Source: Candidatus Bipolaricaulota bacterium
GTDB lineage: Bacteria > Bipolaricaulota > Bipolaricaulia > RBG-16-55-9 > DRXL01
Reading direction: 5' to 3'
DNA length: 38,368 nucleotides
NCBI GenBank assembly: GCA_025061735.1
Contig: JANXAU010000017.1
Location: forward strand, 1-38,368
Positions 22,820 to 30,854 of this stretch are shown one piece after another. The notes beneath the pieces are model-generated. The model was not told the DNA's origin, searched no databases, and was given only the letters and a program-made list of their open reading frames with translations. Position 1 is the first letter of the stretch, and every line of letters begins with the position of its first letter. A program made the translations under genes and the position numbers.

Positions 22820-24130
22820 ATGAAGCGCGTGCTCATTATGGGCGCCGCCGGACGCGACTTTCATAACTTTAACGTCTATTTTCGCGATAACCCCAATTAT
22901 CAAGTCGTCGCCTTCACCGCCACCCAGATCCCCGACATCGAAGGCCGCAAATACCCCGCTAAACTCGCCGGCAAACTCTACCCCAAAGGCATCCCCATCG
23001 AATCCGAAGACGACCTCGTCACCCTCATCCGAAAGCACGATATCGATCTTGTCGTCTTTTCGTACAGCGACGTCTCGCACCAGCACGTGATGGAGCGCGC
23101 CAGCCGCGCCCTGGCCGCCGGCGCCGACTTTATGCTCCTCGGCCCCAAAGCCACCCAGCTGCGCTCTACCAAGCCCGTCATCTCCGTAACTGCTGTGCGC
23201 ACCGGCGCCGGCAAGAGCCAGACCACCCGCCGCGTCGCCGCCATCTTGCGCGAACTGGGCCAGCGCGTCGTCGTCGTCCGCCATCCCATGCCCTACGGCG
23301 ATCTCGTCGCCCAAGAGTGCCAACGCTTCGCCAGCTACAAAGACCTCGACCGCTATCACTGTACCATCGAAGAGCGCGAAGAGTACGAACCCCACATCGC
23401 CAACGGCAACGTCGTCTACGCCGGCGTGGATTATGAAAAGATCCTGCGCATGGCCGAACGCGACGCCGATGTGATCCTCTGGGACGGAGGCAACAACGAC
23501 TTCTCTTTCTATAAGTCTGATTTAAATATCGTCGTGGCCGACCCCCTGCGCGCCGGCCACGAAGTCACCTACTACCCCGGCCACGTCAATCTGCTCTTGG
23601 CCGATGTCGTGATCATCAACAAAGTAGACACGGCCGGAAGAGCCGAGATAGACCGCGTGCGCGAGAACATCCGCGCGTTCAATCCTAGGGCCAAGATCAT
23701 CGAAGCCGTCTCGCCGCTTTTTGTCGAAGACCCCCGCGTGATCGAAAATAAGCGTGTCTTGGTCATCGAAGACGGCCCAACGCTCACCCACGGGGAGATG
23801 GGCTACGGCGCGGCAACACTGGCTGCCGAGAAGTTCGGCGCTAGAGAGATCGTGGACCCTCGCCCCTATGCCGTCCACTCGATTGCCCAAACTTTTAAGA
23901 AATATCCCCACATCGGCAAGCTGCTCCCCGCGATGGGATACGGTGAAGAGCAGATTCGGGATCTGGCCAGGACGATCCGCCGCACCCCTTGCGACGCCGT
24001 CGTCATCGGGACGCCGATAGACCTGCAACGACTGATCAAATTCGAGGTCCCCACGACGCGCGTGCGCTACGAACTCCAGGAGATCGGCCACCCCACCCTG
24101 AAAGACCTGATCGCGCCGCTGGTCCGTTAA
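22820..24130 (+). CDS. COG2403 P-loop protein, cyclic 2,3-diphosphoglycerate synthase-like
   Basis: The 436-residue protein has an N-terminal Rossmann-like start (KRVLIMGAAGRDFHNFN) and a P-loop at residues 127-135 (RTGAGKSQT). A Walker B-like VILWDGGNNDFSFY and a nucleotide-specificity-like VIINKVDTA follow. The family is annotated as predicted GTPase or cyclic 2,3-diphosphoglycerate synthase. In thermophilic methanogens such an enzyme makes the thermoprotective solute cDPG. Whether this bacterial member does so is unproven. The ATG at 22820 follows GAGGTG, a better start than the one 27 nt earlier. Confidence 0.85.
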   Translation: MKRVLIMGAAGRDFHNFNVYFRDNPNYQVVAFTATQIPDIEGRKYPAKLAGKLYPKGIPIESEDDLVTLIRKHDIDLVVFSYSDVSHQHVMERASRALAAGADFMLLGPKATQLRSTKPVISVTAVRTGAGKSQTTRRVAAILRELGQRVVVVRHPMPYGDLVAQECQRFASYKDLDRYHCTIEEREEYEPHIANGNVVYAGVDYEKILRMAERDADVILWDGGNNDFSFYKSDLNIVVADPLRAGHEVTYYPGHVNLLLADVVIINKVDTAGRAEIDRVRENIRAFNPRAKIIEAVSPLFVEDPRVIENKRVLVIEDGPTLTHGEMGYGAATLAAEKFGAREIVDPRPYAVHSIAQTFKKYPHIGKLLPAMGYGEEQIRDLARTIRRTPCDAVVIGTPIDLQRLIKFEVPTTRVRYELQEIGHPTLKDLIAPLVR

Positions 24131-24213
24131 GCCCAGACATCGGTCACGTGCAGACCAGACAGAAGCCCACCGGCGCTTAGGCGTCCTTCCTTCGTTTTGC
24201 GGAGCGCTTCGCC

Positions 24214-24219
24214 TATAAA
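24214..24219 (+). promoter_or_regulatory. -10-like box of the exported protein gene
   Basis: TATAAA ends 9 nt before the ATG at 24229. No ribosome site is seen and only a poor -35 (TTCGTT, 24191-24196), so a nearly leaderless transcript is possible. Confidence 0.35.
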
Positions 24220-24228
24220 GAACGCCGT

Positions 24229-25323
24229 ATGAAGCGATTATCACGCGCTCTGCTTTGCGGTCTGCTCGTCTTGGTCTTCAGTGCGGTGATGCCTACGGTC
24301 GTCGTGGGGCAACAGTTTCTCGGGCGCTTCCTCAGCGAGCTGACGTTTCAGCCCACAGCTCCCTACTTCGTGAACGCGGAGTTTCGCGTGCTGTCTAAGA
24401 TCAGCGTCGCCGAAGCGGCGTTCGCGATAGACTCGAAATTCGATGTGGGGGCACTGCGCTGGCAGCGGTTTATCGCGTCGGTGACCGTGCCGCCGCTGAG
24501 CGCGCGCAATCGTCTGACGTTCGTGAACGGCTTTGCCTTCGGCAAGAACGAACTGGTCGCCGCGTTGCAGTTTGGCGGGGTTGCCCTAGGCATCGAGCTG
24601 ATTCTGCACAATCAAACCGCGACGTTCGACATCGAGTGCCCGCCTACGCCCATGACGCCCTCATTAGAAGTGGGCTTGGTGATCGAGGCCGGAGTCCGCA
24701 CCGAGTTCTTCGCGGTCGCCAGCTATACGGGCTTTGGCGTCATTCGCTTAGTAGAAGACTTAGATCAAGAGCAGTTGCCCATTATTAACGAGCCGTTTGC
24801 GTTTGAACCCCGGATCGTGATGCTTGATATCTTCAGCGAGCGCGAGCCGGATCGTCTCATCGTCGCGCCCTTTCAGTTCACTGAGCAAGTCGTCGCGTTT
24901 GAGTTCTATCTGATGAACGTCGTCTCGCTGAGTTCGCTCTCGGTCTTCACGCCGCTAGGATGGAAGAAGCAAATCCCCGGCTTGCTGGTGAAGGTCGACG
25001 CACCGGCGGCAAATCTGAAACTGCGCTTCAGCGTCAGCTCGACGTTTGAGCTGCCCGGCTTCTTCTTGACGTTCTTGCCCGTAGAGCTGGACTTGCGTTG
25101 GCTCTTCTTCCAATGGCGCAGCTTCACGCTCTTTGGCGATCCACCAGGGCCGACGCCCTTCTCGTTCCGCAAGCAAGTCTTCCAATCGCTCTTTGAGCTG
25201 AACTTCTTTCGAGGGTTCTTGGAGCTGTGCTTAGGTCCCGACTGCCCTTGTCCATTTGGGGGTCTGATCCCTAATCTACGCTGGCGCTTCGGGATCGAGC
25301 TGCGATTCCTCTTCGGCCCTTAA
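24229..25323 (+). CDS. Exported protein of unknown function, beta-rich
   Basis: I do not recognise the family. The 364-residue protein has a signal peptide (MKRLSRALLCGLLVLVFSAVM, cleaved near VVGQ). It then alternates hydrophobic and polar residues in strands of 8-12 residues with many aromatics, for example FGGVALGIELILHNQTATFDI and LRWRFGIELRFLF at the end. This resembles an outer-membrane beta-barrel or a periplasmic all-beta protein. Two cysteine pairs (C-P-P-T-P around residue 140, and CLGPDCPC near 336) could form disulfides. It converges on pafA, and the two stop codons are 2 nt apart. There is no sign of a role in the proteasome. Confidence 0.65.
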   Translation: MKRLSRALLCGLLVLVFSAVMPTVVVGQQFLGRFLSELTFQPTAPYFVNAEFRVLSKISVAEAAFAIDSKFDVGALRWQRFIASVTVPPLSARNRLTFVNGFAFGKNELVAALQFGGVALGIELILHNQTATFDIECPPTPMTPSLEVGLVIEAGVRTEFFAVASYTGFGVIRLVEDLDQEQLPIINEPFAFEPRIVMLDIFSEREPDRLIVAPFQFTEQVVAFEFYLMNVVSLSSLSVFTPLGWKKQIPGLLVKVDAPAANLKLRFSVSSTFELPGFFLTFLPVELDLRWLFFQWRSFTLFGDPPGPTPFSFRKQVFQSLFELNFFRGFLELCLGPDCPCPFGGLIPNLRWRFGIELRFLFGP

Positions 25324-25325
25324 TG

Positions 25326-26786
25326 CTATAGACGCTTGAGGAAGGCTTCAGCTTCTTCTTCGTAGGTGTGAAAGGGATTGGCCAAGACTAGCGTCTTCTT
25401 CGGTTCGACGAAGACCCCGTCCCACTCGATCATATACTCGTGCTTGCCGCGCGTACGCAGCCCGCGCACGATCATGGCGCGCCCGTAGGCGCGTGTATCC
25501 ACGGGTGGGTCTTCCATAGCTCGCAAGATCGCCCTATCGCTGACAAGCCGCACGCGATCTTCCAGGGCATAATGCAGCCCGTACTCTGGATCAATGTTGT
25601 GATATTCTAAATCTAGGCTGTGGATTGCCTCCGACTGCCACGAGAGGCCCTCGGCCTCTTGGTAGAGCCGCAACAATTTGTATTTAGCGACCCAGTCGAG
25701 CCGGTCGGCGAGCGTGAGCGGATCGCGTTCAAGAGCATCCAACGTGCGCTCCCACTCGCGCAGGACTTCGTCGGTCTCGGCATCGCGTCCCAAGAAGCGC
25801 TTCTGTGCCGCTTGTAGATAGATTCTTTGTAAGTCTATCGCCGAGATCGTCTGGCCGTTCTCGCGCCGCACCAGCCAGCGCCACGTCGGATCCCGCGAGA
25901 TCTCCTTCATGGCTTTTAAGGGCTGCACCAACTCGACGCCCAAGGGCACCGCGCGCTCTTCCAACAGATCGAGCACCAGGACGGTGGTGCCCATCTTGAG
26001 GAACGTCGCGTACTCGGAGGGATTGGCCTCCCCAAAGAGCAGATGGAGTCGGGGGCTGCGCGACAGCTCGTACATCTGATCCCACTTGGGGTTGATGAGC
26101 GCGCGGCTGAAGCGCACCCGCCCCGAGACCGTGTGCAGGATATGATCGGCGCGCTGCGAGAGCTGAAAATCTACGGTGGGATCGGGTTCGACGCTGTAAG
26201 CGGCGTCGACAAAGACATAATCAGCCGGGTGCCGGCTGCGCTGGTGGGAGAGGCGCTGCCAGTCGCTGGTCAGGCGATGCCCGCCCGCACGACCGGCCCC
26301 CGCGAAGATCTGGCGCGTCACCAAGAAGGGCACCAATTTTTCCAGGGCTTGCCGCCACGAGAGCGCCTCGACGTTGACCGAATAATTCTCATGACACCCG
26401 AAGGTATGCCCCGCAAAGTGATCCACGCTGTTGTTGTAAAAGCCGACGCGCTCGTGCCAGCGCAGGGCGCGCAGCGTCCGGACGATCAAGCGCTGGCCGG
26501 CGCGCTCATACGCGATGAGATCCCTCAGAGAGCGACACTCGGGGGTCGCGTACTCCAGATGCGTCCCGACGGCGTCGATGTAGAGCCGTCCCCCGTTGAT
26601 GAGAAAGCCCCCGGCCTCGGCCGGCTCAAAGTACATATCGCGCGTGTGCAGATCGAGCAGCCCCCACTGCCCCCGCGCGAAGATCGCCTCTTTGACCCGT
26701 TCGACGACCGTCTCGTACGACCCCAGAGCCGTATCACGCACCAGGCAGCCAAACTCCGTCTCCAGACCGACGATGCGATGTTCCAT
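25326..26786 (-). CDS. pafA: PafA-type ligase for the UBact modifier
   Basis: This 486-residue member of the Pup ligase/deamidase family (glutamine-synthetase-like fold) would attach the modifier's C-terminal glutamate to lysines of target proteins using ATP. Catalytic features are present: E9/E11 in GLETEFG, D71 in NGGRLYID, YNNS near 117, FGCHENYSVN near 129, FQLSQRAD near 207. It departs from the Mycobacterium enzyme in three ways. HPEY after the catalytic Asp reads HLEY. An insert of about 36 residues (169-205) precedes FQLSQRAD. The INTRDEPHAD motif is replaced by INPKWDQ. The ATG at 26786, 5 nt after the prcA stop, gives a family-like N-terminus; an upstream in-frame start would add 48 unrelated residues. 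Confidence 0.88.
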   Translation of the reverse strand: MEHRIVGLETEFGCLVRDTALGSYETVVERVKEAIFARGQWGLLDLHTRDMYFEPAEAGGFLINGGRLYIDAVGTHLEYATPECRSLRDLIAYERAGQRLIVRTLRALRWHERVGFYNNSVDHFAGHTFGCHENYSVNVEALSWRQALEKLVPFLVTRQIFAGAGRAGGHRLTSDWQRLSHQRSRHPADYVFVDAAYSVEPDPTVDFQLSQRADHILHTVSGRVRFSRALINPKWDQMYELSRSPRLHLLFGEANPSEYATFLKMGTTVLVLDLLEERAVPLGVELVQPLKAMKEISRDPTWRWLVRRENGQTISAIDLQRIYLQAAQKRFLGRDAETDEVLREWERTLDALERDPLTLADRLDWVAKYKLLRLYQEAEGLSWQSEAIHSLDLEYHNIDPEYGLHYALEDRVRLVSDRAILRAMEDPPVDTRAYGRAMIVRGLRTRGKHEYMIEWDGVFVEPKKTLVLANPFHTYEEEAEAFLKRL

Positions 26787-26791
26787 AATCT

Positions 26792-27523
26792 TTAGATAAA
26801 CCGCGACAGAGCTGTTTTCACGTCGCGGTCCTCCAGCATACGGAATCTCCGGTCGCGCCGCGAGTCGCGCTCCAGCAGCGCCGCTTCTAGCCTCCCGTGG
26901 CGCAGCTCTTGGGTCAGGCGCTCCTCCCATCTCTCTCCCGACTCTTTGAGAGAGCTACGCCCTACCACCCATGCTCGCAACGCGATCTCCAACGCGGCTT
27001 CCAGCTTAGGGACTCGCTTCAACTCGCTCAAGACTTGCTCCATCTCCACACGACTGGCCTCTCGCCCCGCCGCGGCTGCGTAGCGGTGATGGAGCGAAAA
27101 CTCGCCATCGTAGTTTAACAGATAATAGAGATCGTCTTCCGGGGTTGGCTCGACCTGGGCAAAGAGTCCCAAGAAGACCAGGGGCAATCTCAGGGGATCG
27201 CTGAAGCCCCGCTTGAGTGCCGGGCTGAGGGCCACGCCCACGACCCGCTGAATCGAGACGTCGTCGGGGCTGCGCTGGAAGCCCTCGGCGTGCGCAAAAT
27301 CTACGGCCAACTGACGGACGGCCTCTAGATCAGACTGATTCCCCAGCCCGGAGAACGCCAGACGGTCGTAGATCTCGAAGATCTTGCGCTGGCCACGCCG
27401 CACCGTCAAGAGCAAGATCCCCTCTTGGGTAGAGAGGGCCACCACGGGGCTGCCCTCTTTGAGACGGTCTTCGACGTAGTCGGCCTTCTGGCGGAGCGTC
27501 TGTTGCCAATTGTAGGGGGTCAT
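26792..27523 (-). CDS. prcA: 20S proteasome alpha subunit
   Basis: This 243-residue alpha subunit forms the outer rings and gate of the bacterial 20S core. The N-terminus YNWQQTLRQKADYVEDRL parallels the actinobacterial PrcA start, and the next strand SPVVALSTQEGILLLTVRRG is the first strand of the Ntn fold. YDRLAFSGLGNQSDLEAVRQLA follows the family pattern (D-iafag-G---e---lr). As expected for alpha subunits it lacks the catalytic N-terminal threonine. The start overlaps prcB by 4 nt, which suggests coupled synthesis of the two subunits. Confidence 0.93.
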   Translation of the reverse strand: MTPYNWQQTLRQKADYVEDRLKEGSPVVALSTQEGILLLTVRRGQRKIFEIYDRLAFSGLGNQSDLEAVRQLAVDFAHAEGFQRSPDDVSIQRVVGVALSPALKRGFSDPLRLPLVFLGLFAQVEPTPEDDLYYLLNYDGEFSLHHRYAAAAGREASRVEMEQVLSELKRVPKLEAALEIALRAWVVGRSSLKESGERWEERLTQELRHGRLEAALLERDSRRDRRFRMLEDRDVKTALSRFI

Positions 27524-28293
27524 AGGGTGAGCAGCTCGCGCTGGAGCGCGCGCAGCAGATCTTCTGAGAGTTCTTGAACACCGTCGGCGGTCACGGTCTT
27601 GGCCGAGGGCAGTCGGCGAATCCCGCTGGTGGCGGTATCGAGCGAAGCGGCGATCTCTAAGAGCAGAAGCGTCTCGCGCAGCGCCTCTTCGAGCTTCATC
27701 TGGCGGAACGGGCGTTTGGTGCGCACGATGTACTCAAACGCGCCGCGAATGCGCTCCGCTCCGGAGCCGGCCGCGCCAAACTCGCGGCTCTCGAAGCGCG
27801 CTCCCATGGCGTCGTAGAAGAAGATTCGGCCTTCGCGCTTCTCCCTGTCAAACGCGCTGACGATGGGCAAGAACCCCCCAATCCCTTGGAGCGCTCCCGG
27901 CAGGGCACGCCCCAGCACGCGCGAGACTTCGTGAAGCTTGCCCTCCAAGCTCATCTCTTGGAGCTGACTGCGCGCGTAGTACTTGAACGAGTGCTGCAGA
28001 AAGCGTACGGCCTCCGAAGCCGCCGCATACGAGCCCGCGATAGCGATGAGCGTCTCGTCGTCGAGCTTCAATATCTTTTCGGCCTCTTCGTAGAAGATCG
28101 CGTTGCCCGCGGTAGCGCGACGATCGGCGACGTTCAAGACGCCCTGGTCGAACTTCACGGCGATCACCGTCGTGCCGTGCACGTCGACCAGAGAAACTTG
28201 ATGGGTTCGTAAGTCGGCGTCCACCGTGGGGAACCGAATCCCCTGAGCCTCTAAGAGGCTCATCAAATCGCCAGGACTCCTTCGCTCAGACAC
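27520..28293 (-). CDS. prcB: 20S proteasome beta subunit (catalytic)
   Basis: The 257-residue precursor has a 40-residue propeptide ending in DVHG, then TTVIAVKF. Self-cleavage before T41 would expose the nucleophile. The other catalytic residues fall exactly where expected: D57 is Asp17 and K73 is Lys33 of the mature protein (VADRRATAG, EKILKLDDE). AGSYAAASEAVRFLQ and the GGFLPIVSAFD strand fit the PrcB family. It assembles with PrcA into the 28-subunit protease. It lies 31 nt after the UBact gene. Confidence 0.96.
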   Translation of the reverse strand: MSERRSPGDLMSLLEAQGIRFPTVDADLRTHQVSLVDVHGTTVIAVKFDQGVLNVADRRATAGNAIFYEEAEKILKLDDETLIAIAGSYAAASEAVRFLQHSFKYYARSQLQEMSLEGKLHEVSRVLGRALPGALQGIGGFLPIVSAFDREKREGRIFFYDAMGARFESREFGAAGSGAERIRGAFEYIVRTKRPFRQMKLEEALRETLLLLEIAASLDTATSGIRRLPSAKTVTADGVQELSEDLLRALQRELLTL

Positions 28294-28324
28294 GTTGTAA
28301 GTCCTCCGGTTGACAAGCTAAGAG

Positions 28325-28492
28325 CTACTCCCCGCTGCGCTGCCGATAGCGCTGCGCCTGACGCGGATCCACACGGCGCATCTTCTCTAAAAGCCTTTCG
28401 GCATCGGGCTTAGGAACGTTGGGCGTCCGCGGGCCATCGCCCTCTTCGCGCTTCGTCCACGGTTCGCTCGGCCTGACGATTCGCTCCGGCAT
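28325..28492 (-). CDS. UBact, a bacterial ubiquitin-like (Pup-like) protein modifier
   Basis: This short gene (55 codons plus TAG) lies between dop and prcB, exactly where pup sits in actinobacteria. The product starts MPERIVRPSEPWTKREEG, has the core GDGPRTPNVPKPD (residues 18-30), and then a helix-prone, arginine-rich end RRVDPRQAQRYRQRSGE. These are the hallmarks of UBact, the Pup-like modifier known from Nitrospirae and several candidate phyla. Like Pup it is small, polar and probably disordered. It ends in Ser-Gly-Glu55, the form ready for ligation. Lysines K14, K28 and K37 could carry chains. AAGGAGGG precedes the ATG by 7 nt, so high expression is likely. Gaps are 23 nt to dop and 31 nt to prcB. 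Confidence 0.93.
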   Translation of the reverse strand: MPERIVRPSEPWTKREEGDGPRTPNVPKPDAERLLEKMRRVDPRQAQRYRQRSGE

Positions 28493-28515
28493 CGTGAAGG
28501 CCCTCCTTTCTCAGA

Positions 28516-30003
28516 TTAGAGCTGCTTTATCATACGCCAAAGCGCTCGCGGTGTCGAGGCCGCCTCTATGCTCTCCAAGGCAAGAGCGTTCAGGCGACCG
28601 TCCACCCAGCGTGTCAAGTCAATAGTAAGCTCTCCCTCGCCGTCGCGCAAGTGGATCTTGCCCCAGTTGAGGGCTAGGATCGAATCTGAGAACTTCTGCA
28701 CGCAGAGGCCGCGCACCCAGGCGCGCGTCTCTTTGGGAGGACTCTTGCGCGCTTGCTCTATCTCCGAATCGCTCACTATGCGCCGACAGCAGCCCTGACG
28801 CTGCAACTCGTAAAACAACCCCCGCTGCGGATCCAGATTGTGATACTCCAAGTCCAGGCTGCGCAGGATCTCGTCTTGCCATGTGAGCCTCTCCGACTCT
28901 ACAAATTGCTGCAACAGCTGATACTTAGCTGCCCAGTCGACGCGATCCGCGCAGCGCGTGGGATCGCGCTCTAGGTCGTCTAGGATAGACTCCCATTCGC
29001 GCAGCACCCAGTTGGTCTCCTCGTCGCGCCCAAGAAAGAGCTCTTGAGCCGCGCGCAGATAGAGGCGCTGTAGCTCCAGAGCCGAGATCGTGCCCTCGCC
29101 TTCCAGCTCGACGATCCAACGACGGTTGGCATCGCGCGAGAGCTTCTGCAGGGTCTCTACGGGCTGTTTGAGCCTTCCCGGCGGGCCGTAGCCCAATTCG
29201 AGCATCCCAAGCACCAACGCGGTTGTCCCTATTTTGAGGGCGGTCGCGTACTCGTTCAAATTAGCGTCGCCGCAGATGACGTGCAAGCGGCGATAGTGCT
29301 TGGCATCGGCGTGGGGTTCGTCGCGGGTGTTGATGAGCGGGCGACGATGGAGCGTATCCACGCTGCATAGCTCGGTGAAGAAGTCTGCTCGTTGCGAGAG
29401 CTGAAAGTCTATCTTGGGATCGGATTCGCTCCCCACACGACCCGCCCCAGCGAAGAGAATGCGCGTCACCAGAAAGGGCGTCAAGCCCGCGATGAGCCGC
29501 TCGAAGGGGAGCTTGCGCTGCACAAGATAGTTCTCGTGGCAGCCGTAGCTCATGCCGTGATAGTCTATATTGTTTTTGAAGATCGAGACGGCGCGCCCGG
29601 TCCGTTGGGCGTACGCTTGGGCGGCCTCCCAGACGATGCGTTCGCCGGCTTTGTCGTGGGCGATTAAGCCGCGCAGCGAGCGGCATTCGGGGGTGCTGTA
29701 TTCGGGATGCCCGTGGTCGTGATAGAAGCGTGCGCCGTTGCCGAGCACGCGATCGGCGTGGTCTTCCGAGGCGCTGAGCATCCGGTGGGTGGGCTTCTCG
29801 TAGCGAGCGTCTTCGGGATTGACGGAGAGCGCGGGGGCGCGTCCGCCGCGCGCGTCGCGCAGCGGGTCTTCATCGCTGTAGTCCCACGGGCCGGTTCCGG
29901 GATAGCTCTGGACGAGCGCGCGGGCTTCGTCGGCCAATTCGGCAATCTCCACCCCCTCGATGAAAATCCCGTACTCGGTTTCGATCCCCAAGAGACGATC
30001 CAT
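28516..30003 (-). CDS. dop: Dop-type deamidase/deconjugase of the modifier
   Basis: The 495-residue homologue of Dop removes the modifier from substrates and in Gln-ended systems converts the terminal Gln to Glu. It is assigned as Dop and not ligase because it has WDYSDEDPLRDARGG (residues 40-54), matching the Dop loop region of mycobacteria. It also has NGARFYHDHGHPEYSTPE with the catalytic D96, FKNNIDYHGMSYGCHENYL, and intact INTRDEPHADAKHYRRLHV. GIETEYG at 6-12 holds the metal-binding glutamates. It is the first gene of the proteasome operon. The ATG has no ribosome site and sits 6 nt after a -10 box, so translation from a leaderless mRNA is expected. Confidence 0.92.
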   Translation of the reverse strand: MDRLLGIETEYGIFIEGVEIAELADEARALVQSYPGTGPWDYSDEDPLRDARGGRAPALSVNPEDARYEKPTHRMLSASEDHADRVLGNGARFYHDHGHPEYSTPECRSLRGLIAHDKAGERIVWEAAQAYAQRTGRAVSIFKNNIDYHGMSYGCHENYLVQRKLPFERLIAGLTPFLVTRILFAGAGRVGSESDPKIDFQLSQRADFFTELCSVDTLHRRPLINTRDEPHADAKHYRRLHVICGDANLNEYATALKIGTTALVLGMLELGYGPPGRLKQPVETLQKLSRDANRRWIVELEGEGTISALELQRLYLRAAQELFLGRDEETNWVLREWESILDDLERDPTRCADRVDWAAKYQLLQQFVESERLTWQDEILRSLDLEYHNLDPQRGLFYELQRQGCCRRIVSDSEIEQARKSPPKETRAWVRGLCVQKFSDSILALNWGKIHLRDGEGELTIDLTRWVDGRLNALALESIEAASTPRALWRMIKQL

Positions 30004-30009
30004 GTTTTT

Positions 30010-30038
30010 ATTATGCCAGTTTGGTATTGATCTAGCAA
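30010..30038 (-). promoter_or_regulatory. Leaderless promoter of the dop-UBact-prcBA-pafA operon
   Basis: TTGCTA (30038-30033), 17 nt, CATAAT (30015-30010), then 6 nt to the dop ATG. The predicted transcription start is the A of the ATG. It lies in the 47-nt gap after the nitrilase gene, so the operon can be expressed apart from the upstream genes. Confidence 0.65.
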
Positions 30039-30050
30039 CGTGACGTGATC

Positions 30051-30854
30051 TTAGGGAGAGCCCCTGCGCACTACACGCTCATCCTCAATCTTCTCAAGAG
30101 TAAGACTATCGGCGAGATAGGGCCAACGCTGGCGCGCTTCGGCGATCTGCGCGAGATCAATCTTGACCGTATAAACGCCCTCGGCGTCTTCAGCCTCAAA
30201 GAGCACCTCTCCCCGAGGCGAGACGACCATCGAGTGCCCGCTCACCGGACGATCATCGGGATAGAAAGATTTCGTATTATTCGCAAACGCTACGAAGATC
30301 GTGTTCTCGGCGGCGCGGGCACACAGCAGCGATCTCCAAAGCCCTATGCGATTCTCGGGAATATTTGAGGGGTTGAAGAGAATGTGAATCTCGCGCTGCG
30401 CCAAAGAGCGCACCAGCTCGGGATAAAAAAGATCAACGCAGATTGCTACCCCAAAGCGCGCTTTTTCTGATGAGAAGACGGGCAAACGCTCCCCAAAGCG
30501 CAAGAACGCGCGCTCGCCTACAGCATTTGATGGGAAGATTTTTTCAGCGTATCCCACGACAGCGCCGTCGGGACTGATAACGTGCCCAAGGGCGATTCTG
30601 TGGTCTCTACGCTCGACGATGAGACTGCCTGTGAGCAGCGTGTAGCGCCCCTGCTGAGCGTATCGCCCCAGAAGCGCAAGCACGTCCGCAAGCTCCCCTT
30701 CGTTGAACACGACGACGCCGGCCCAGTTCTCCGGCAGACAAACAATATCTACGTTGCGAATCTGTTCGAGCAAGCGCGTGACGGTCTGGAGATTCTTCGC
30801 TCTGTCGAGCCGATCACGCGCTGGTTGCACAAGGGCGATCTTCATCGCGCTCAC
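30051..30854 (-). CDS. Nitrilase-family carbon-nitrogen hydrolase
   Basis: This 267-residue amidohydrolase has the Glu-Lys-Cys triad: E in CLPENWAG (near 42), K in YAEKIFPS (near 108), C in GVAICVDLFYPE (near 142). GHSMVVSPRGEVL follows near 210. Such enzymes hydrolyse amides, for example omega-amidase or N-carbamoyl substrates. The specificity cannot be read here. The start is GTG at 30854, overlapping the upstream stop, or ATG at 30845 (MKIALVQPA). It is on the same strand as the proteasome operon and just before it, but the operon has its own promoter. Confidence 0.88.
   Translation of the reverse strand: MSAMKIALVQPARDRLDRAKNLQTVTRLLEQIRNVDIVCLPENWAGVVVFNEGELADVLALLGRYAQQGRYTLLTGSLIVERRDHRIALGHVISPDGAVVGYAEKIFPSNAVGERAFLRFGERLPVFSSEKARFGVAICVDLFYPELVRSLAQREIHILFNPSNIPENRIGLWRSLLCARAAENTIFVAFANNTKSFYPDDRPVSGHSMVVSPRGEVLFEAEDAEGVYTVKIDLAQIAEARQRWPYLADSLTLEKIEDERVVRRGSP

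Noticed and set aside
26787-26930. Upstream extension of pafA by 48 codons
   Set aside because: It overlaps the prcA end in another frame and has no similarity to the family N-terminus. The ATG at 26786 gives the conserved EHRIVGLETEFG start.
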